This document shows positions 9,134 to 20,990 of a stretch of 64,000 bases of DNA, one piece after another; positions within the stretch are counted from its first letter, which is position 1; the number at the start of each line of letters is the position of its first letter. The DNA comes from Myotis daubentonii (taxonomy: Eukaryota > Chordata > Mammalia > Chiroptera > Vespertilionidae): NCBI RefSeq assembly GCF_963259705.1, contig NC_081844.1, forward strand, positions 50,639,501 through 50,703,500. The letters run 5' to 3'. A model generated the notes under the pieces. The model was not told the origin of the DNA. It worked only from the letters and a program-made list of their open reading frames with translations, and did no database searches. The position numbers were made by a program, and so were the translations under genes.

Positions 9134-10800
9134 TGCTGTTATTGTTGTCACCACTATATCTTGAAAATAGGTGATAAGATTTTTTTTTATATTCTTACTT
9201 TTCATTATAGAGGCAGAGAAAAGACTAGAGGACTTGTTGTATTTAATGCAAAAACCAAAAATTCAACCTCGTTGAACATCATCTCATAAAACCTACTATA
9301 GACACCTGTGTCACTAACATACTTGTGAATCTCCTTTTTGACTTACACATTTCGTACATGCCAAGTTAGGTCATCCACAGGTCAAGAAGCTTCAATACTT
9401 TGAAGCTTCCAAATCTCCTTACTTCTCTTACTGGTCCTTCCATAGATTTCTAGGGTCCCCCGGAAATGGAGGCTGCTCTTCTCCCTGGACTGGATGGTGA
9501 TCACACATACACCAAGGATAAAAACACAAACCTCCATTTGTAAATGTTGTTTCTGCCAGCATTACTTTTGGAAATGCACATGTACATTATGAATTTAAAT
9601 GTTTCTTACAGGTCTGTAATGAGGTGAATGTGAACACCTATGTTTGTGGATAAATTAATTAGATAAACAATTGGATGTGAGCTCCTCGCCCCCGCCCCCC
9701 CCCCCCCACACACACACATACACACAGGAAATATCCTCTCACCTTTTCCAGCAGACAGGTTAATTACTTGGTCTCAGTTGACTTTCTAATTTTCTGAAAC
9801 TAATTTTTCCAATAGCAGATTGTATCTGGATAGTCCAGTCTTCGGTTTAGCTTCTGATCCATATTGTGTATAGTCAGGAGCGTCTCAGATATCATTTATT
9901 CTTCTCATCAGAACCATAGGTTTTCTATTTGGAGTAAATTCTATCTACTATTTAAAACCATATAATCTTGTATCTAATATAATTTATTTGTTTAAAGAGG
10001 TATACTTTTTCTGGCATTTCATTTTTCCAGCTTCGTGGTAGATCTCTGTCTTTTAGGGGTAGCTGTCATTTTGTTGTTATATATCATCCTGGAAATAGTT
10101 TTAGTTTCCTTCATCTACCTGTTTAAAGTTTGATCTGAAATATTATTTACTCTTTTTACCTCCAAGTGAGTGATCTGAACTACTTTTACATGAAAAAGAG
10201 TAACATCAAGTGGAGCATGTTATTTTATTTAGAAAGACAACTGAATCAAGTAGACATAATTCAGAGATTTCAATGGAAATGGGGACAATTACTGCAGAAT
10301 AATGTGTTTCAGTTTATTGTACAAGCCCCCATGTAGCACCAATCAAAGCTTTCCTGCAGCAATTAGAAGTAGAACACAGTGAACTGCAATTTCATCATCA
10401 AGTCCAATTGTTCTGCAATCGGAACAATTGGGAATCCTGATTTCATTTTTAAGCCCTTCTGACAAAGCAAAAAGCAGTGAACACAAGTCATGCTCAGTGT
10501 TGTCTTGTGGCATTAAAAAAAAAGTTGTAAAATGTTTTTATATTTCACTTTGTTTTGGAAGAGACAATATGCTCTTAACCAAGAACAAAACAAAACAAAA
10601 AAATGTACTTGTAAATCAGCACCTGAGTTAATTTCATCTTTGGCACAGAAATAAAAGCATGTGAAAAACAACCTTGTTTTACGTACATCAAAGCTGTAAC
10701 TTTAGGAGAATAGGAGCAGGAATTGGTCCCTTGATAAAACCCCGCCAAGTAATCATACTGATTGAGAATTTATAAGACTGATTTATTTAATTTCAAATAA
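9134..10800. other. Intronic sequence without recognised features
   Basis: No exon, RNA gene or nameable repeat apart from the C-run/CA microsatellite at 9684-9726. Moderately AT-rich. Confidence 0.45.
9684..9726. repeat. C-tract and (CA)n microsatellite
   Basis: A run of C broken by one G, passing directly into CA dinucleotides with a single TA interruption. Confidence 0.95.
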
Positions 10801-10801
10801 T

Positions 10802-10837
10802 ATTTATTATATATATGTGTATATATATATGTATATG

Positions 10838-10870
<33 letters not shown>
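10802..10870. repeat. (AT)n/(GTAT)n microsatellite
   Basis: Alternating AT with GTAT interruptions; strongly self-complementary. Confidence 0.95.
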
Positions 10871-11037
10871 GAAATAGGACATACATGGTTTATTACATTT
10901 GCTCAACTTATATAAAGTGCTATGAAAAAGTAAAACTTTTTCATATTGGATCTTAAGTCAACCTCTTTATAGTTAACCTTATATACTCAGACCAGGGCAG
11001 CCTTCTGGATTGGTAGACCTATGCTTATTATTATTAA

Positions 11038-12145
11038 CTACAGGCCCGGTGCACAAAAATTTGTGCACTCGGGGGGAAGGTGGTGCCCCTCAGCCTGGCC
11101 TGTGCCCTCTCGCAGTCTGGGACCCTCGGGAGATAACGCCCTGCTGGCTTAGGCCTGCTCCCGGGTGGCAGAGGGCAGGCCCAATCCCTAGGTGCAGCCC
11201 CTGGTCGGGCTCAGAGCAGGGCCGATTGGGGAGTTGGGGTGCTGCCCCCTGTCATGCACAGAGCAGGGCGGATCCGGAGGTTGCGATGCCACCCTCAGTC
11301 AGACTCAGGGTAAGGCCGATTGGGGGGTTGGGGCACTGCCCCCATCACACTCAAGGCAGGATCGATGGGGAGGTTGCGGCGCCACCCCCTGTCAGGCACA
11401 GAGCAGGGCCAATCCGGGGACTGGGGCGCTGCCCCCTGTCATGCACAGAGCAGGGCCCATCAGGGGGTTGAGGAGCTCCCCCCTGTCACTCAGAGAGTAG
11501 GGCCGATAGCGGAGTTGGGGCACCACCCCGTCACACACAGAGCAGGGCGGATCAGGGGGTTGGGGCGCCGCCACTGTCACCCACAGAACAGGGCCGATCA
11601 GGGGGTTGGGATGCCACCACTGTCACACTCAGGGAAGGGCCGATGGGGAGGTTATGGCTCTACCCCATCACACACAGAGCAGGGCCCGTGGGAGGGGTGG
11701 GGGTTGTGGCATCACCCTCTATCACCCACAGAGCAGGGCCGATCAGGGGGTTGGGGCGCTGCCACTCTCACACTCAGGGCAGGGCCGATGGGGAGGTTAT
11801 GGCTCTACCCTGTCACACACAGAGCAGGGCCCGTGGGGGGTGGGGGGTTGGGGTGCCGCACCCTGTCACACACAGAGCCGCAGGGCGATCAGAGGTTGGG
11901 GAGCTCCCCCGTATCAGGCACAGAGCAGGGCTGATCAGGAGGTTGGGGCGTCTTCCCCTGTTATGAACAGAGCAGGGCGGATAGGGAAGTTGTGGCCCCA
12001 CCCCCTGTCACACGCAGAGCTGCAGGGCGATCAGGGGGTTTGGGCGCTGCCCCCTGTCACGCTGATCCGGGTGTCGGTGCTGGGAGGCCTCACGGCTCCG
12101 CTGATCCCGGTGCTGGGAGGCATATTACCCTTTTACTATATAGGA
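11038..12145 (-). mobile_element. HeliBat-type Helitron with internal minisatellite
   Basis: The 3' terminus is at 11038-11041 (CTAC for CTAG), followed by the GTGCACAAAAATTTGTGCAC hairpin. The 5' terminus on the minus strand is TCCTATATAGTAAAAGGG at 12145. The interior is GC-rich and mostly an 18-unit tandem array (11213-12062). No transposase coding. It directly abuts a second Helitron. Confidence 0.88.
11213..12062. repeat. Minisatellite, about 18 units of 47 bp
   Basis: Head-to-tail array of diverged 45-54 bp units beginning AGAGCAGGGCCGATC and ending in CCCTGTCACACAC. Some neighbouring pairs resemble pairs elsewhere in the array, suggesting higher-order duplication. Long open frames across it come only from its GC-rich periodicity. 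Confidence 0.92.
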
Positions 12146-12694
12146 TAGAGGCCTGGTGCATGGGTGGGGCTGGCTGGTTCGCCCTGAAGGGTGTTCTGGA
12201 TCAGGGTGGGGGTCCCCACTGGTGTGCCTGGCCAGTCTGGGTGAGGGGCTGAGGGCTGTTTTCAGGCTGGCGGGTGACGGAAGCTCCCAACCGCTCCTTT
12301 TTTTCTTTTTTCTTTTTTAATTCTGGGCCAGCTTTAGCTCTGAGGCTCCACCTCTTAGGCCTCTGCTGCTGAAAGTAGGTAATCGAAACAATGTATAACT
12401 CCAGCTCTGACTCCAGCTCTGAGATCCCAGTTTGCTGAAAGCTGGTTTCTGGGTTTTTTTTTAGCTTCTATATTTGTTAAAATGTTTCAAACTGCAGGCT
12501 CAGAGGCCGGCAAGGCAGGCGGGGAATGTTGGAATCCTCCGTCACTGAAGCAAGCAAGCCTCATGTTAGTTTCAAGCTGCCTGGCTGCCGGCTGCCATCT
12601 TGGCTGACAGTTAATTTGCATAGCTCCCTGATTAGCCAATGGGAAGGGTAGCGGTCGTACGCCAATTACCATGTTTCTCTTTTATTAGATTAGA
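12146..12694 (-). mobile_element. HeliBat1-type non-autonomous Helitron
   Basis: The 5' end on the minus strand is TCTAATCTAATAAAAGAG at 12694, followed by the ATGGTAATTGGCGTACGACC segment typical of HeliBat1. The 3' part ends at GCACCAGGCCTCTA next to the 5' end of the preceding Helitron. The 3' hairpin is worn. Confidence 0.88.
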
Positions 12695-13865
12695 TGAACA
12701 TAAATAGTTATATTAATTACATTGAAAGAAAATAAAGCCAATTATAATAATTAGGTTAACGTTTTCACTATAATTTATAATAAATGTATAGAAATAGGTA
12801 AGACCAAAACCAGGGTTAGTAAAGTCCCAGAGTCAAACATCTTGCTAAACAGGTAGGCAGATGAATAGTGTAACTCACCTATGAATTGTGATTATACATC
12901 TCAAACTTGAGGATTTCACATTTATTTTATAAGAGCATATGTAATTAGTTTATAGAAAGATTTAACATATTTTAAAGTTTCTTTTTCTTTTATTACCTGG
13001 GTTAGTGACAAGGGAAAATTAGCTTAAAAGGTCTTCATCTAAGCTTCCCATCGATAAAACCGAGAAAATGATATAACAAAGTATCTCTCGGAAGAAAAGT
13101 AAAAATGGACTATACTTAGCTTGGCACAGTTACTTTGAAAAAGGCTGGTGATGGGCAACATATCATGGTCTTAGTCAAGATTGAGTGAAAATTTTTTTTC
13201 TAGTGTCAGAAATTAGCATGAAGCTTTCTAGAATGTTCCCAGTGATAAAGTTAGATAGGACAAGGGTCTCAGGTTCTGGGCAATTTTAAATGTTATTACT
13301 AAATTTTTTTCTTGCTAAATGTTAAGATGCAGCAGAGTATTTTGTCGATACAGCTGTAAACAGGATTAGCTTGACAGGAACTCAATGGGGAGTAAGTGCA
13401 AGAGCCAACTGCAAAGGAGAAAGTAACATGCAATTGACCACATTTCTAGAAAAATTGATTTATCAAAACTGATAGAAAAATGAAATAAATCATGCTTTCT
13501 ACATTTCCGAAATTTGAAGAAATCTCTTTTCACTCTTATGAATGTATTCCTTTTTGTATTTTTATGGAATCCTTTGGGGTCTCAGGAAGGAGTCTCAGGA
13601 AGGAAAGCATGTGACTCACTCTCCTGAAAGGAAAGTAGACATTTGAATAGGAAGGCACATATATAAAGAAAAGTCACTGATTTGGGAGAAACACTTTTCA
13701 TCTAATAAGAAAAAAATCTCTTGATCCCTTTGAAATAAGAAGGTAGAAAAAAATCAATTTTATTTATGGAAAAGCAGACTTATTTTTAATCTCTGCTCTC
13801 ATCTACTTATGTGTAGCAAAATCAATGTATTACAGTTATGCAGAGATTAGGAAACAACATCGCAT
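12695..13865. other. Intronic sequence without recognised features
   Basis: AT-rich DNA with no repeat or coding signal that I can name. Confidence 0.45.
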
Positions 13866-13878
13866 AAAGACTAGGTCA

Positions 13879-14105
13879 GCTCAACATGGCTCAGTGGTTG
13901 AGTGTCAACCTATGAGCCATGAGGTCACGGTTCAATTCTTGGTCAGGGCACATGCCTGGATGTGGGCTGGATCCTCAGTGTGGGGCATGCAGGAGGCAGC
14001 AATTAATGATTCTTTCATTATTGATATTTCTCTCTCTCTTTTTCTCTCCCTCTTCCTTCCTCTCCCTTTCTCGCTGAAATTAATAAAAAGATATGTCTTT
14101 TTTAA
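13879..14105 (+). mobile_element. Ves SINE with target duplication
   Basis: tRNA-like head with GGCTCAGTGGTTGAGTG (A box) and GGTTCAATTCTTGG (B box), body with AGGAGGCAGC, CT-rich 3' region and AATAAAAAG tail. Flanked by AAAGACTAGGTCA at 13866-13878 and 14106-14118. Confidence 0.95.
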
Positions 14106-14232
14106 AAAGACTAGGTCAAAGAATTTGTTTTTAAAAATTGTTTTTTTCTTAGAATAAGTATGGCTCTAAAAAAATTTAATACCAGCCAGTGGCAGTGAGG
14201 CTAATCATAGACATTTCAGAAAATATATTGAA

Positions 14233-14583
14233 CTAAAGTCCTGGTGCATGGATTTGTGCACTGATGTGGTCCCTCGGCCTGGCCTGTGGGGATTGGGCCA
14301 AAACTGGCTCTCCAATATCGCCTGAGGGGTCTCAGATTGAGAGAGAGTGCAGGCCAGGTCGAGGGACCCCACCAGTGCATGATCGGGGCTGGGGAAAGAC
14401 TGCGACAAGGCTCCAGGATGTGTCGGCCTATCTTGCCCAGTCCCAATTGGCCAGAGCTCAGCAGCAAGCTAACCTACTGGTTGGAGCATCTGCCCCCTGG
14501 TGGTCAGTGCGTGTCATAGTGACTGGTCGAATGGTCAAACAAACGGTCGAACACTTAGCATATTAGGCTTTTATTACATAGGA
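14233..14583 (-). mobile_element. Non-autonomous Helitron
   Basis: Minus-strand 5' end TCCTATGTAATAAAAGCC at 14583; 3' end with a GTGCACAAATCCATGCAC-like hairpin and a CTAA terminus at 14233. A segment near the 3' end (GGTCCCTCGGCCTGGCCTG) recurs inverted about 80 bp away, giving a long internal stem. Confidence 0.85.
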
Positions 14584-15553
14584 TAGTGTGGTTCTAGGAT
14601 ATGATAATATCCTATTCATTAACTGCACTAATTTTTAAATTTATTCTTACATAGTGAGTGGCAAGAACAACATCAGCAATGTTATGCCCACTGAATAGTG
14701 TTGGTCTGTCTAATTTCCATAGGTGCAATTACTCAACCCATGAAAAGAAGACAACCAATTTTTGCTTGCAGTTTCTTTGCAATATGTACAATAAAATTTG
14801 GCTGGTGTGACAACGTGTCTGGGAATGTTGACAAGTTGGTAACTTCAGTGTAAAAGCTACTTTATTTTTTATCTGTAAAGAATTACCGGATCGTTAAATT
14901 AAATTCCTCTAGGCTGCATCAGACATACAAAAAACAGGTGTCTAAGTTCCCATTTCTGCATTTGAGTTGCTGGTTTCTTAATGTGAAATCACAAAGCTGT
15001 ACTCTTGTATTATTTCCCCTAATAATTACAGTTGACAATTACTATAGTGATAAAAAATTAATTAATGGGCCATCAATTAAAAGGTTGCTTTTGGCTTTTA
15101 ACCTAATGGATTGGCTTCATATGTTGAACTGACATTTTACTGGATGACATTGTGCTAAGTAGTTAAAACATATTAAGACTGGACAAAAGACTCTATTAAA
15201 TAACTTTTTCCTTTCCTCTAGAAATGTAGTTGATAATTGTTAGTATTCATAAGGATAATCAACCAATTATTTCAAATATCAATCCAATAAGTATGTTTTT
15301 CATCTCCAAATTCATTTCAAACACTATTTAAAACTATATTTAATTTGTACTTTAACATTTGGTGGATACAAATAAAAATCTAAGAGACCAAATTCTGCTT
15401 TCTACATTTTTTAATTTGTTGAAATCTCTTTTCACTATTATGAATTTATTTCTTTTTGTATTTAAATACACTAAGTGGAGATATTTCAGATACTGATGAA
15501 TCCTCTTGGGCAATGTATTTAGCCAAAACCCAAGTTTTTCTATCTATAAAATG

Positions 15554-15556
<3 letters not shown>
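14584..15556. other. Intronic sequence without recognised features
   Basis: AT-rich; no exon or named repeat seen. Confidence 0.45.

Positions 15557-15647
<91 letters not shown>
15557..15647. repeat. (TAA)n(TA)n microsatellite
   Basis: About 30 bases of TAA triplets followed by about 60 bases of pure TA dinucleotides, ending where a Helitron begins. Confidence 0.97.
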
Positions 15648-15648
<1 letters not shown>

Positions 15649-15967
15649 TGGAGGCCTGGTGCACAAAATTCTTGCATGGGGGGTGGGGAGGGGTCCCTCA
15701 GCCCGACCTGCACCCTCAAATCTGGGAGCCCAGGGGATGTCCTACTGATGGCTTAGGCCTGATCCCCATGGTTCTCTGCTGTCTGCAGGGCCCGCTTGGC
15801 CACTCCCAGGTTGCCGCAGGCAATGGCCAAGCAGGTCCTGCTCTCCTGGGACTGGAGGACTCCAGAGGGGCTGAGAGGACTGGGTGCCACTATCTTGTTA
15901 CTATGGGCGCCACCATCTTTGTGTTGGAGTGATGGTTAATTTGCATATTGCTCTTTTATTAGATAGA
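15648..15967 (-). mobile_element. Non-autonomous Helitron in a microsatellite
   Basis: Minus-strand 5' end TCTATCTAATAAAAGAGC at 15967; 3' hairpin TGCAAGAATTTTGTGCA and CCAG (for CTAG) at 15648-15651. The 3' terminus sits directly at the end of the (TA)n run. Confidence 0.87.
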
Positions 15968-16189
15968 ATACACACATTTACATATAAGTGTATATTTATG
16001 AATTTGTAATATACATTCATATTTTATTATATATCGATTCATTAAACAATAATCAAAAAGTGTTCAACAAATTTAGATTTAAATATGGATATGAATTAAA
16101 TTTATTGAGATTAAATAACATAAAATTTATACATCTAATAGTCTGTGTTATTATCTTTCATCAGCCTTTCTTCTGCAGAATAGAGATTT

Positions 16190-16300
16190 TGTCCATTTCA
16201 CACAGTGCTGTATTATGGATTAAATGAATTATTAACACATTAGGTGCTCAGAACAGTGCCTGGTACATAGTATGTATTCAACAAATGTCTTTTATTATTC
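16190..16300 (-). repeat. MIR fragment, antisense
   Basis: Contains GGTGCTCAGAACAGTGCCTGG and ACATAGTATGTATTCAACAAATG, the antisense core of the mammalian-wide MIR SINE. Confidence 0.7.
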
Positions 16301-16635
16301 AATTTTCCCACTGTGTGTTTTGCCAAATGAGCCAAATTATACCAAATTATTTAGTTAATTCCACTACCTATAGAAAGTACAATCTTATATTAGGTTAAGT
16401 GTATTTCTCTAATTCAATTCCTGAATATGGTTCTGTTTACTTATTACACCAAATAGGTAGTAAGGTAGTATTTAAAAGTAAACAGAACACAATTTACATG
16501 ATAAATGGTTTATACAGAGTAATAGAAAGACCCTTCCTCATCTCTCCTTACCACCATTTCCCCTATATTACCAGTTGTTAGTGATGCTTGGGAAACCCTT
16601 CAACCCCCACAGCTGGGTTAGGTATCCATCTAAGG

Positions 16636-16847
16636 CAGTGGTTCTCAACCTGTGGGTCGCAACCCCTTTGGCGGTCAAACGACCCTTTCACAGGGGTAGC
16701 CTAAGACCATCCTGCATATCAGATATTTACATTACGATTCATAACAGTAGCAATATTACAGTTATGAAGTAGCAACAAAAATAATTTTATGGTTGGATCA
16801 CAACATGAGGAACTGTATTTAAAGGGCCAGAAGGTTGAGAACCACTG
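16636..16847 (+). mobile_element. SPIN-like non-autonomous hAT element
   Basis: 212 bp with inverted termini CAGTGGTTCTCAACCTGTGG and AAGGTTGAGAACCACTG, and the characteristic GGTCGCAACCCCTTTGG and ACGACCCTTTCACAGGGG segments. Flanked by perfect 8-bp duplications ATCTAAGG at 16628-16635 and 16848-16855. No transposase. This matches the short non-autonomous form of SPIN, a hAT family known from scattered tetrapods including vesper bats. Confidence 0.9.
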
Positions 16848-16889
16848 ATCTAAGGGCTCTTCCAACACCCTTTGGGTAGTCCCCATCCT

Positions 16890-17040
16890 ACTCTACACCT
16901 AGTCATTTATTTGTTTTCTTCACTGGGTTCTTGAGAATAAGAACTGTGTCCCCATCACCCCCAATACTATTTATTTATTGCATAGTATAGTGCTTGGCAC
17001 ATAGCTGACTCTCATAGAGAGTAGTTAAATGAATAAATGA
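16890..17040 (+). repeat. L2 3' end fragment
   Basis: TTGAGAATAAGAACTGTGTCC, then AGTGCTTGGCACATAG and GAATAAATGAAT, the sense-strand order of the L2 3' UTR. Confidence 0.65.
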
Positions 17041-17329
17041 ATATATTGTCTAAACTGGGTGATTACTGTGATTCAAATAGTTCTGAATCCTTCATTTCCT
17101 GCATGATTTATTTACCCCTATTTTGTTCCTTGATAACAGAGAACTCTGGAGACTCAAACTATAACTCAACAATGTGCAACCCTGGATACCACACAATTCA
17201 TTCATTGGGCAGTAAAATAACTAGAATGGTGAATTACTAAAGAACTTGTGCTAGGCTAACAATTGTCATGTTATATCATGTAACTGTCTGTCACATATTT
17301 ATATGAACAAAACATTCCCTATGAAGTAG

Positions 17330-17520
17330 CATAGAAGACTGGAAACATTTAGAACTCTGGATTCCTGCCATGCCACTCACCTAATCTTTCTGAACCTCCA
17401 TTTCTCCATCTTTGTAATAAGAACAGAATTACCTATTTTCAGAGTTACCATAAAGTTTTGAGATATATGTCTAAACATTTCAGCATAGACTAAGCATTAA
17501 AAATACTATTGCTATATGTT
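17330..17520 (-). repeat. MIR fragment, antisense
   Basis: CTTTCTGAACCTCCATTTCTCC followed by a diverged core; antisense MIR order. Confidence 0.55.
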
Positions 17521-17568
17521 ACTTATTGAGTTTTGAGTATAAATTTGTTTATATTAATTATTGAGCTT

Positions 17569-17773
17569 TTTAAAATATATTTTTATTGATTTCAGAGAGG
17601 AAGGAAGAGGAAGAGATAGAAACATCAATAATGAGAGAGAATTGGTTGGCTGCTTCCTGCATGCCCCACACTGGGAAGTGAGCCTGATACCCAGGCATGT
17701 GCCCTGACTTGGAATTGAACCATGACCTCCTGGTTCATAAGTCAAAGATCAACCACTGAGCCATGTCAAGTGG
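17569..17773 (-). mobile_element. Ves SINE
   Basis: Antisense: TATTTTTATTGATTTCAGAG tail, body with GGCTGCTTCCTGCATGCC, and head CCACTGAGCCATG. Worn target duplication TAATTATTGAG / TAATTACTGAG. Confidence 0.92.
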
Positions 17774-17799
17774 GTAATTACTGAGTTTTGAGACATAAA

Positions 17800-20788
17800 T
17801 TTATCTGAGAACTCTGTGTTGCTTATCTTTTGAATTAGAAGACTGTTATATGGAAATAGCTCTGGAATCTTCAGGAATCTGATTCCACCCTGACTGAATG
17901 TTCTACTTACTTCCAGGTACAATTTTTATTCTGAGGTGAAAATAAGCTGACAGATTTCAACTCAATCAATCCTACCTGTTCCCTTTCTATAAAACATAAC
18001 AACACTCCTACCAAAACAAGGACAAAGAAATCTTTGCCATCTGTGTCATTTGTGAGTGGAGAGAAATAATGTTCCTCAATTTTACCTGTACGCAGGAGGC
18101 CTCTCCTACTTGGGTATACACAACTCTGCTCATTGGTCCTCAGATAATGAAATTAGGATACTTAAAATCCAATGTGTTCTAAACACGATACAGATAGTCG
18201 AACTAAACAACTGTCGAGAATTCAGCATCTTTCCTAGGAGCTCACAATTTAATTTATATCTAAGTTAAACAGACACACATGACACAGTTTGATAAAAAGC
18301 AGCGTGAAGATGATCTCATGATTTACTCCCTAGAGGAAAAGAGCTCTCCTAATGAGGGGCATTTTTAGCTGAATTACTACTATTGTGAATAATCATGTTT
18401 TGACATTGTTCAGTAAATATACAATTAAAGTTAATGTGCTACTTTAAGCTGCACAGAGAATGTAATCTTTCTTCATGATGTGATGTTTGAAGCACTAAAT
18501 CTCCCCCTTTGCATTCTCCAATTCAGTCTGTTTCCATAACAACCACTAGGATATATTTTTAATGATTTTGCTTTTTTTAAAAAAATCAAAGCTCTTGAAG
18601 GCAAAATGTCTTTTATTTAATTTCCCTCATTTATTTTATAGTTATTCTAATAAAAATTTAGATTTTATTCACTATTGCCTTTGGCAGTACTTAGTAAAGG
18701 CTTTGTAATAGCTATTAAAAACAATAGCTGATAAATGATCAAATAGGAAAGAATTAAAAGGAAGAAAATGAGTTTTAAAAGACTCCTGCAAATTCTATCT
18801 GCCCTAATATAACTTATTTTCAGAGTGAATGAAATCCATTATACAATAAACAAGTGGCCATCTTGTTCAGAAACTAAAAGAAATAAGGATGAGGCAGTTG
18901 GAAATAAGTCAATAGGTTTAATGAAAAACTTAATATACTCAAACTCCACTTTCCATTTACTTTATATTTGATTTCTAAGAGAGGTTATGTTTGTGGGGCA
19001 ATACCAACCCATTTTCTATAGGCATATATATGATTTCCTTTAGCCTGGTAAGACCAACAGTAGACAATGGGAATAACTGGAGATTGAGGAAAATGACTCC
19101 AGTAAATATCAATTGGTAAATGGAATTTCTTAAGAAGGACAAATTTATGTTTTATTGTCTTATACATTAAGAAAACTATCTTTAATATTTTTAATGCTAT
19201 TCAAAGGCAGAATTTTATTACAACAGAATGTACTTTTTAAAATCATAATCTTAGTTTCTAAAACTTTAACTCTGGATTTTGATGATAGAAATCATCTGAG
19301 GATTGTTTGATTTTTAAAATGAGTTCTTCCATATTTTAAGGCATCTGGCATTTCTAATAAGAAGAGGGGATTTAACATATGAGATATTGTACTTCATAGA
19401 CTTTACAAACAAAAAGCAATCTCATTTTTGGTTAGTCAATGCTCTCTGCTCAAACTGTTTATCCATTCCACAAATTATATTAAGTTCCCCTTATATTCCA
19501 AACACCAGAGATATAGAGGTAAATAAAGAAAAAGGAAATAAACCAACATGCATTCATAACTCTATAAATATTTTCAGATAAAGAAATTATTAAGAAATTA
19601 CATTTAGCAGTTGATATTTACTGAAGTCTATGAAAAAAAAGATGAGTCTATGAAAAAAGGAAAACCAGAACTGGCACAAAGAGTGAATGGGTGCAATATT
19701 AGGGACAAATCTAGTTAAGGTTGTTATGGTAGATATGCCAAGTCTGAATGAAAAAGCTGGCTATAAAAAGATCTAGGGAAAGAAAGTTTTAGGCCCATAA
19801 TATACATCCATTAATAATACATATATAGTCCTCATACCCAAGCCCTTAATTTATAATAGATATCATCTCCATATTACTAATTTATGAAGCAGATTACTTT
19901 CTCCCTCAGTCTTATTTATCAACATCTATGCGCAAAGATAGTTGAGTTGGATCAAATTTTATGGTCATTTATCTAAAGAATGTAATTCTCTACTCCAATT
20001 TGGTGATTAAACATTACATATTAAATTCAATATACCACACTCTAATAAATTCAAGGCAAATAACTTAGAACATTTTGTCAATTTTTAGTACAAAATACTC
20101 AACCTAGTAAACTTGGATATGACTATTTCCAAAAGTAAAGGATACCCACTGTGACTGGTTTTTACAAGTTTTGGCAAGGAATGAGAAAAGAGGTGTTACA
20201 CACATCTATCTATAGCAAAAGATCTAACTGACTTCCTTTTAGGTTTTCATCAAATTCTGCTCTTCTATGATATTGTTGTTTTTCTAAATGTTAAGATCTC
20301 TTGTAATCAATTACAGTTATACAAATTCTATTCATTTATTCATTTATCTTCTGAATAAGAGCCGGGGATATCAATGTTCATTAAATCATAAAAAATGAAA
20401 TTCTAAAATGTCTCAAGTTTAAGGACTGATTACTACAGAAATGTATTACAGGAATGTATTACAGAAATGTCTGAGTGGGCTGCGTTGATATAAATCAAAA
20501 GAAATAACAGTATAGCCTGTCAGGAATGAGAACAACAAAGAGCTGATAATGTTATGATTCTTCAATTAAAACATACAATCTATCACATGTTTCTAAACTA
20601 AGTCAAAATAAAGCTCATTGTTTTGATTTTTCATAAGCCTGGTAAATATGAAACTTTAACTTTTGACACAACTCTTTCTATATTTAAAACAAAAGATTAT
20701 GACACAATTAAACATGAATTTTTTTTTTGGCTGCTTGTTTACTTACACTTAATTGGATTGTGTATAGAGGTACTTTGTCCAGTAGCTT
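17800..20788. other. Long intronic stretch, mostly without named features
   Basis: AT-rich. A weak antisense L2-like fragment is present near 19455-19580 (AAATTATATTAAGTTCCCC, ACACCAGAGATATAGAGG). No exon, RNA gene or regulatory cluster recognised. Confidence 0.4.
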
Positions 20789-20803
20789 CACGTTGGATTT
20801 TTT

Positions 20804-20975
20804 TTTTTTTTTTATTGCTTAAAGTATTACAAAGGGTATTACATATGTATCCATTTTATCCCCCCGCCCTAGACAGTCCCCTAGCCTCCCCTATCACCCA
20901 GTGTCTTATGTCCATTGGTTATGCTTATATGCATGCATACAAGTCCTTTAGTTGATCTCTTACCCCACTACCTCC
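20804..20975 (-). mobile_element. Short young L1 insertion (3' UTR only)
   Basis: About 170 bp of L1 3' UTR and poly(A) in antisense, nearly the same as the 3' end of the L1 at 48384. Bounded by a 15-bp duplication CACGTTGGATTTTTT at 20789-20803 and 20976-20990. Extreme 5' truncation is typical of L1 retrotransposition. Confidence 0.93.
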
Positions 20976-20990
20976 CACGTTGGATTTTTT

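Noticed and set aside
11010..12148. Long overlapping open frames (up to about 200 codons)
   Set aside because: They lie entirely in the GC-rich 47-bp minisatellite of a Helitron. The repeat lacks stops by composition; no protein family is recognisable.
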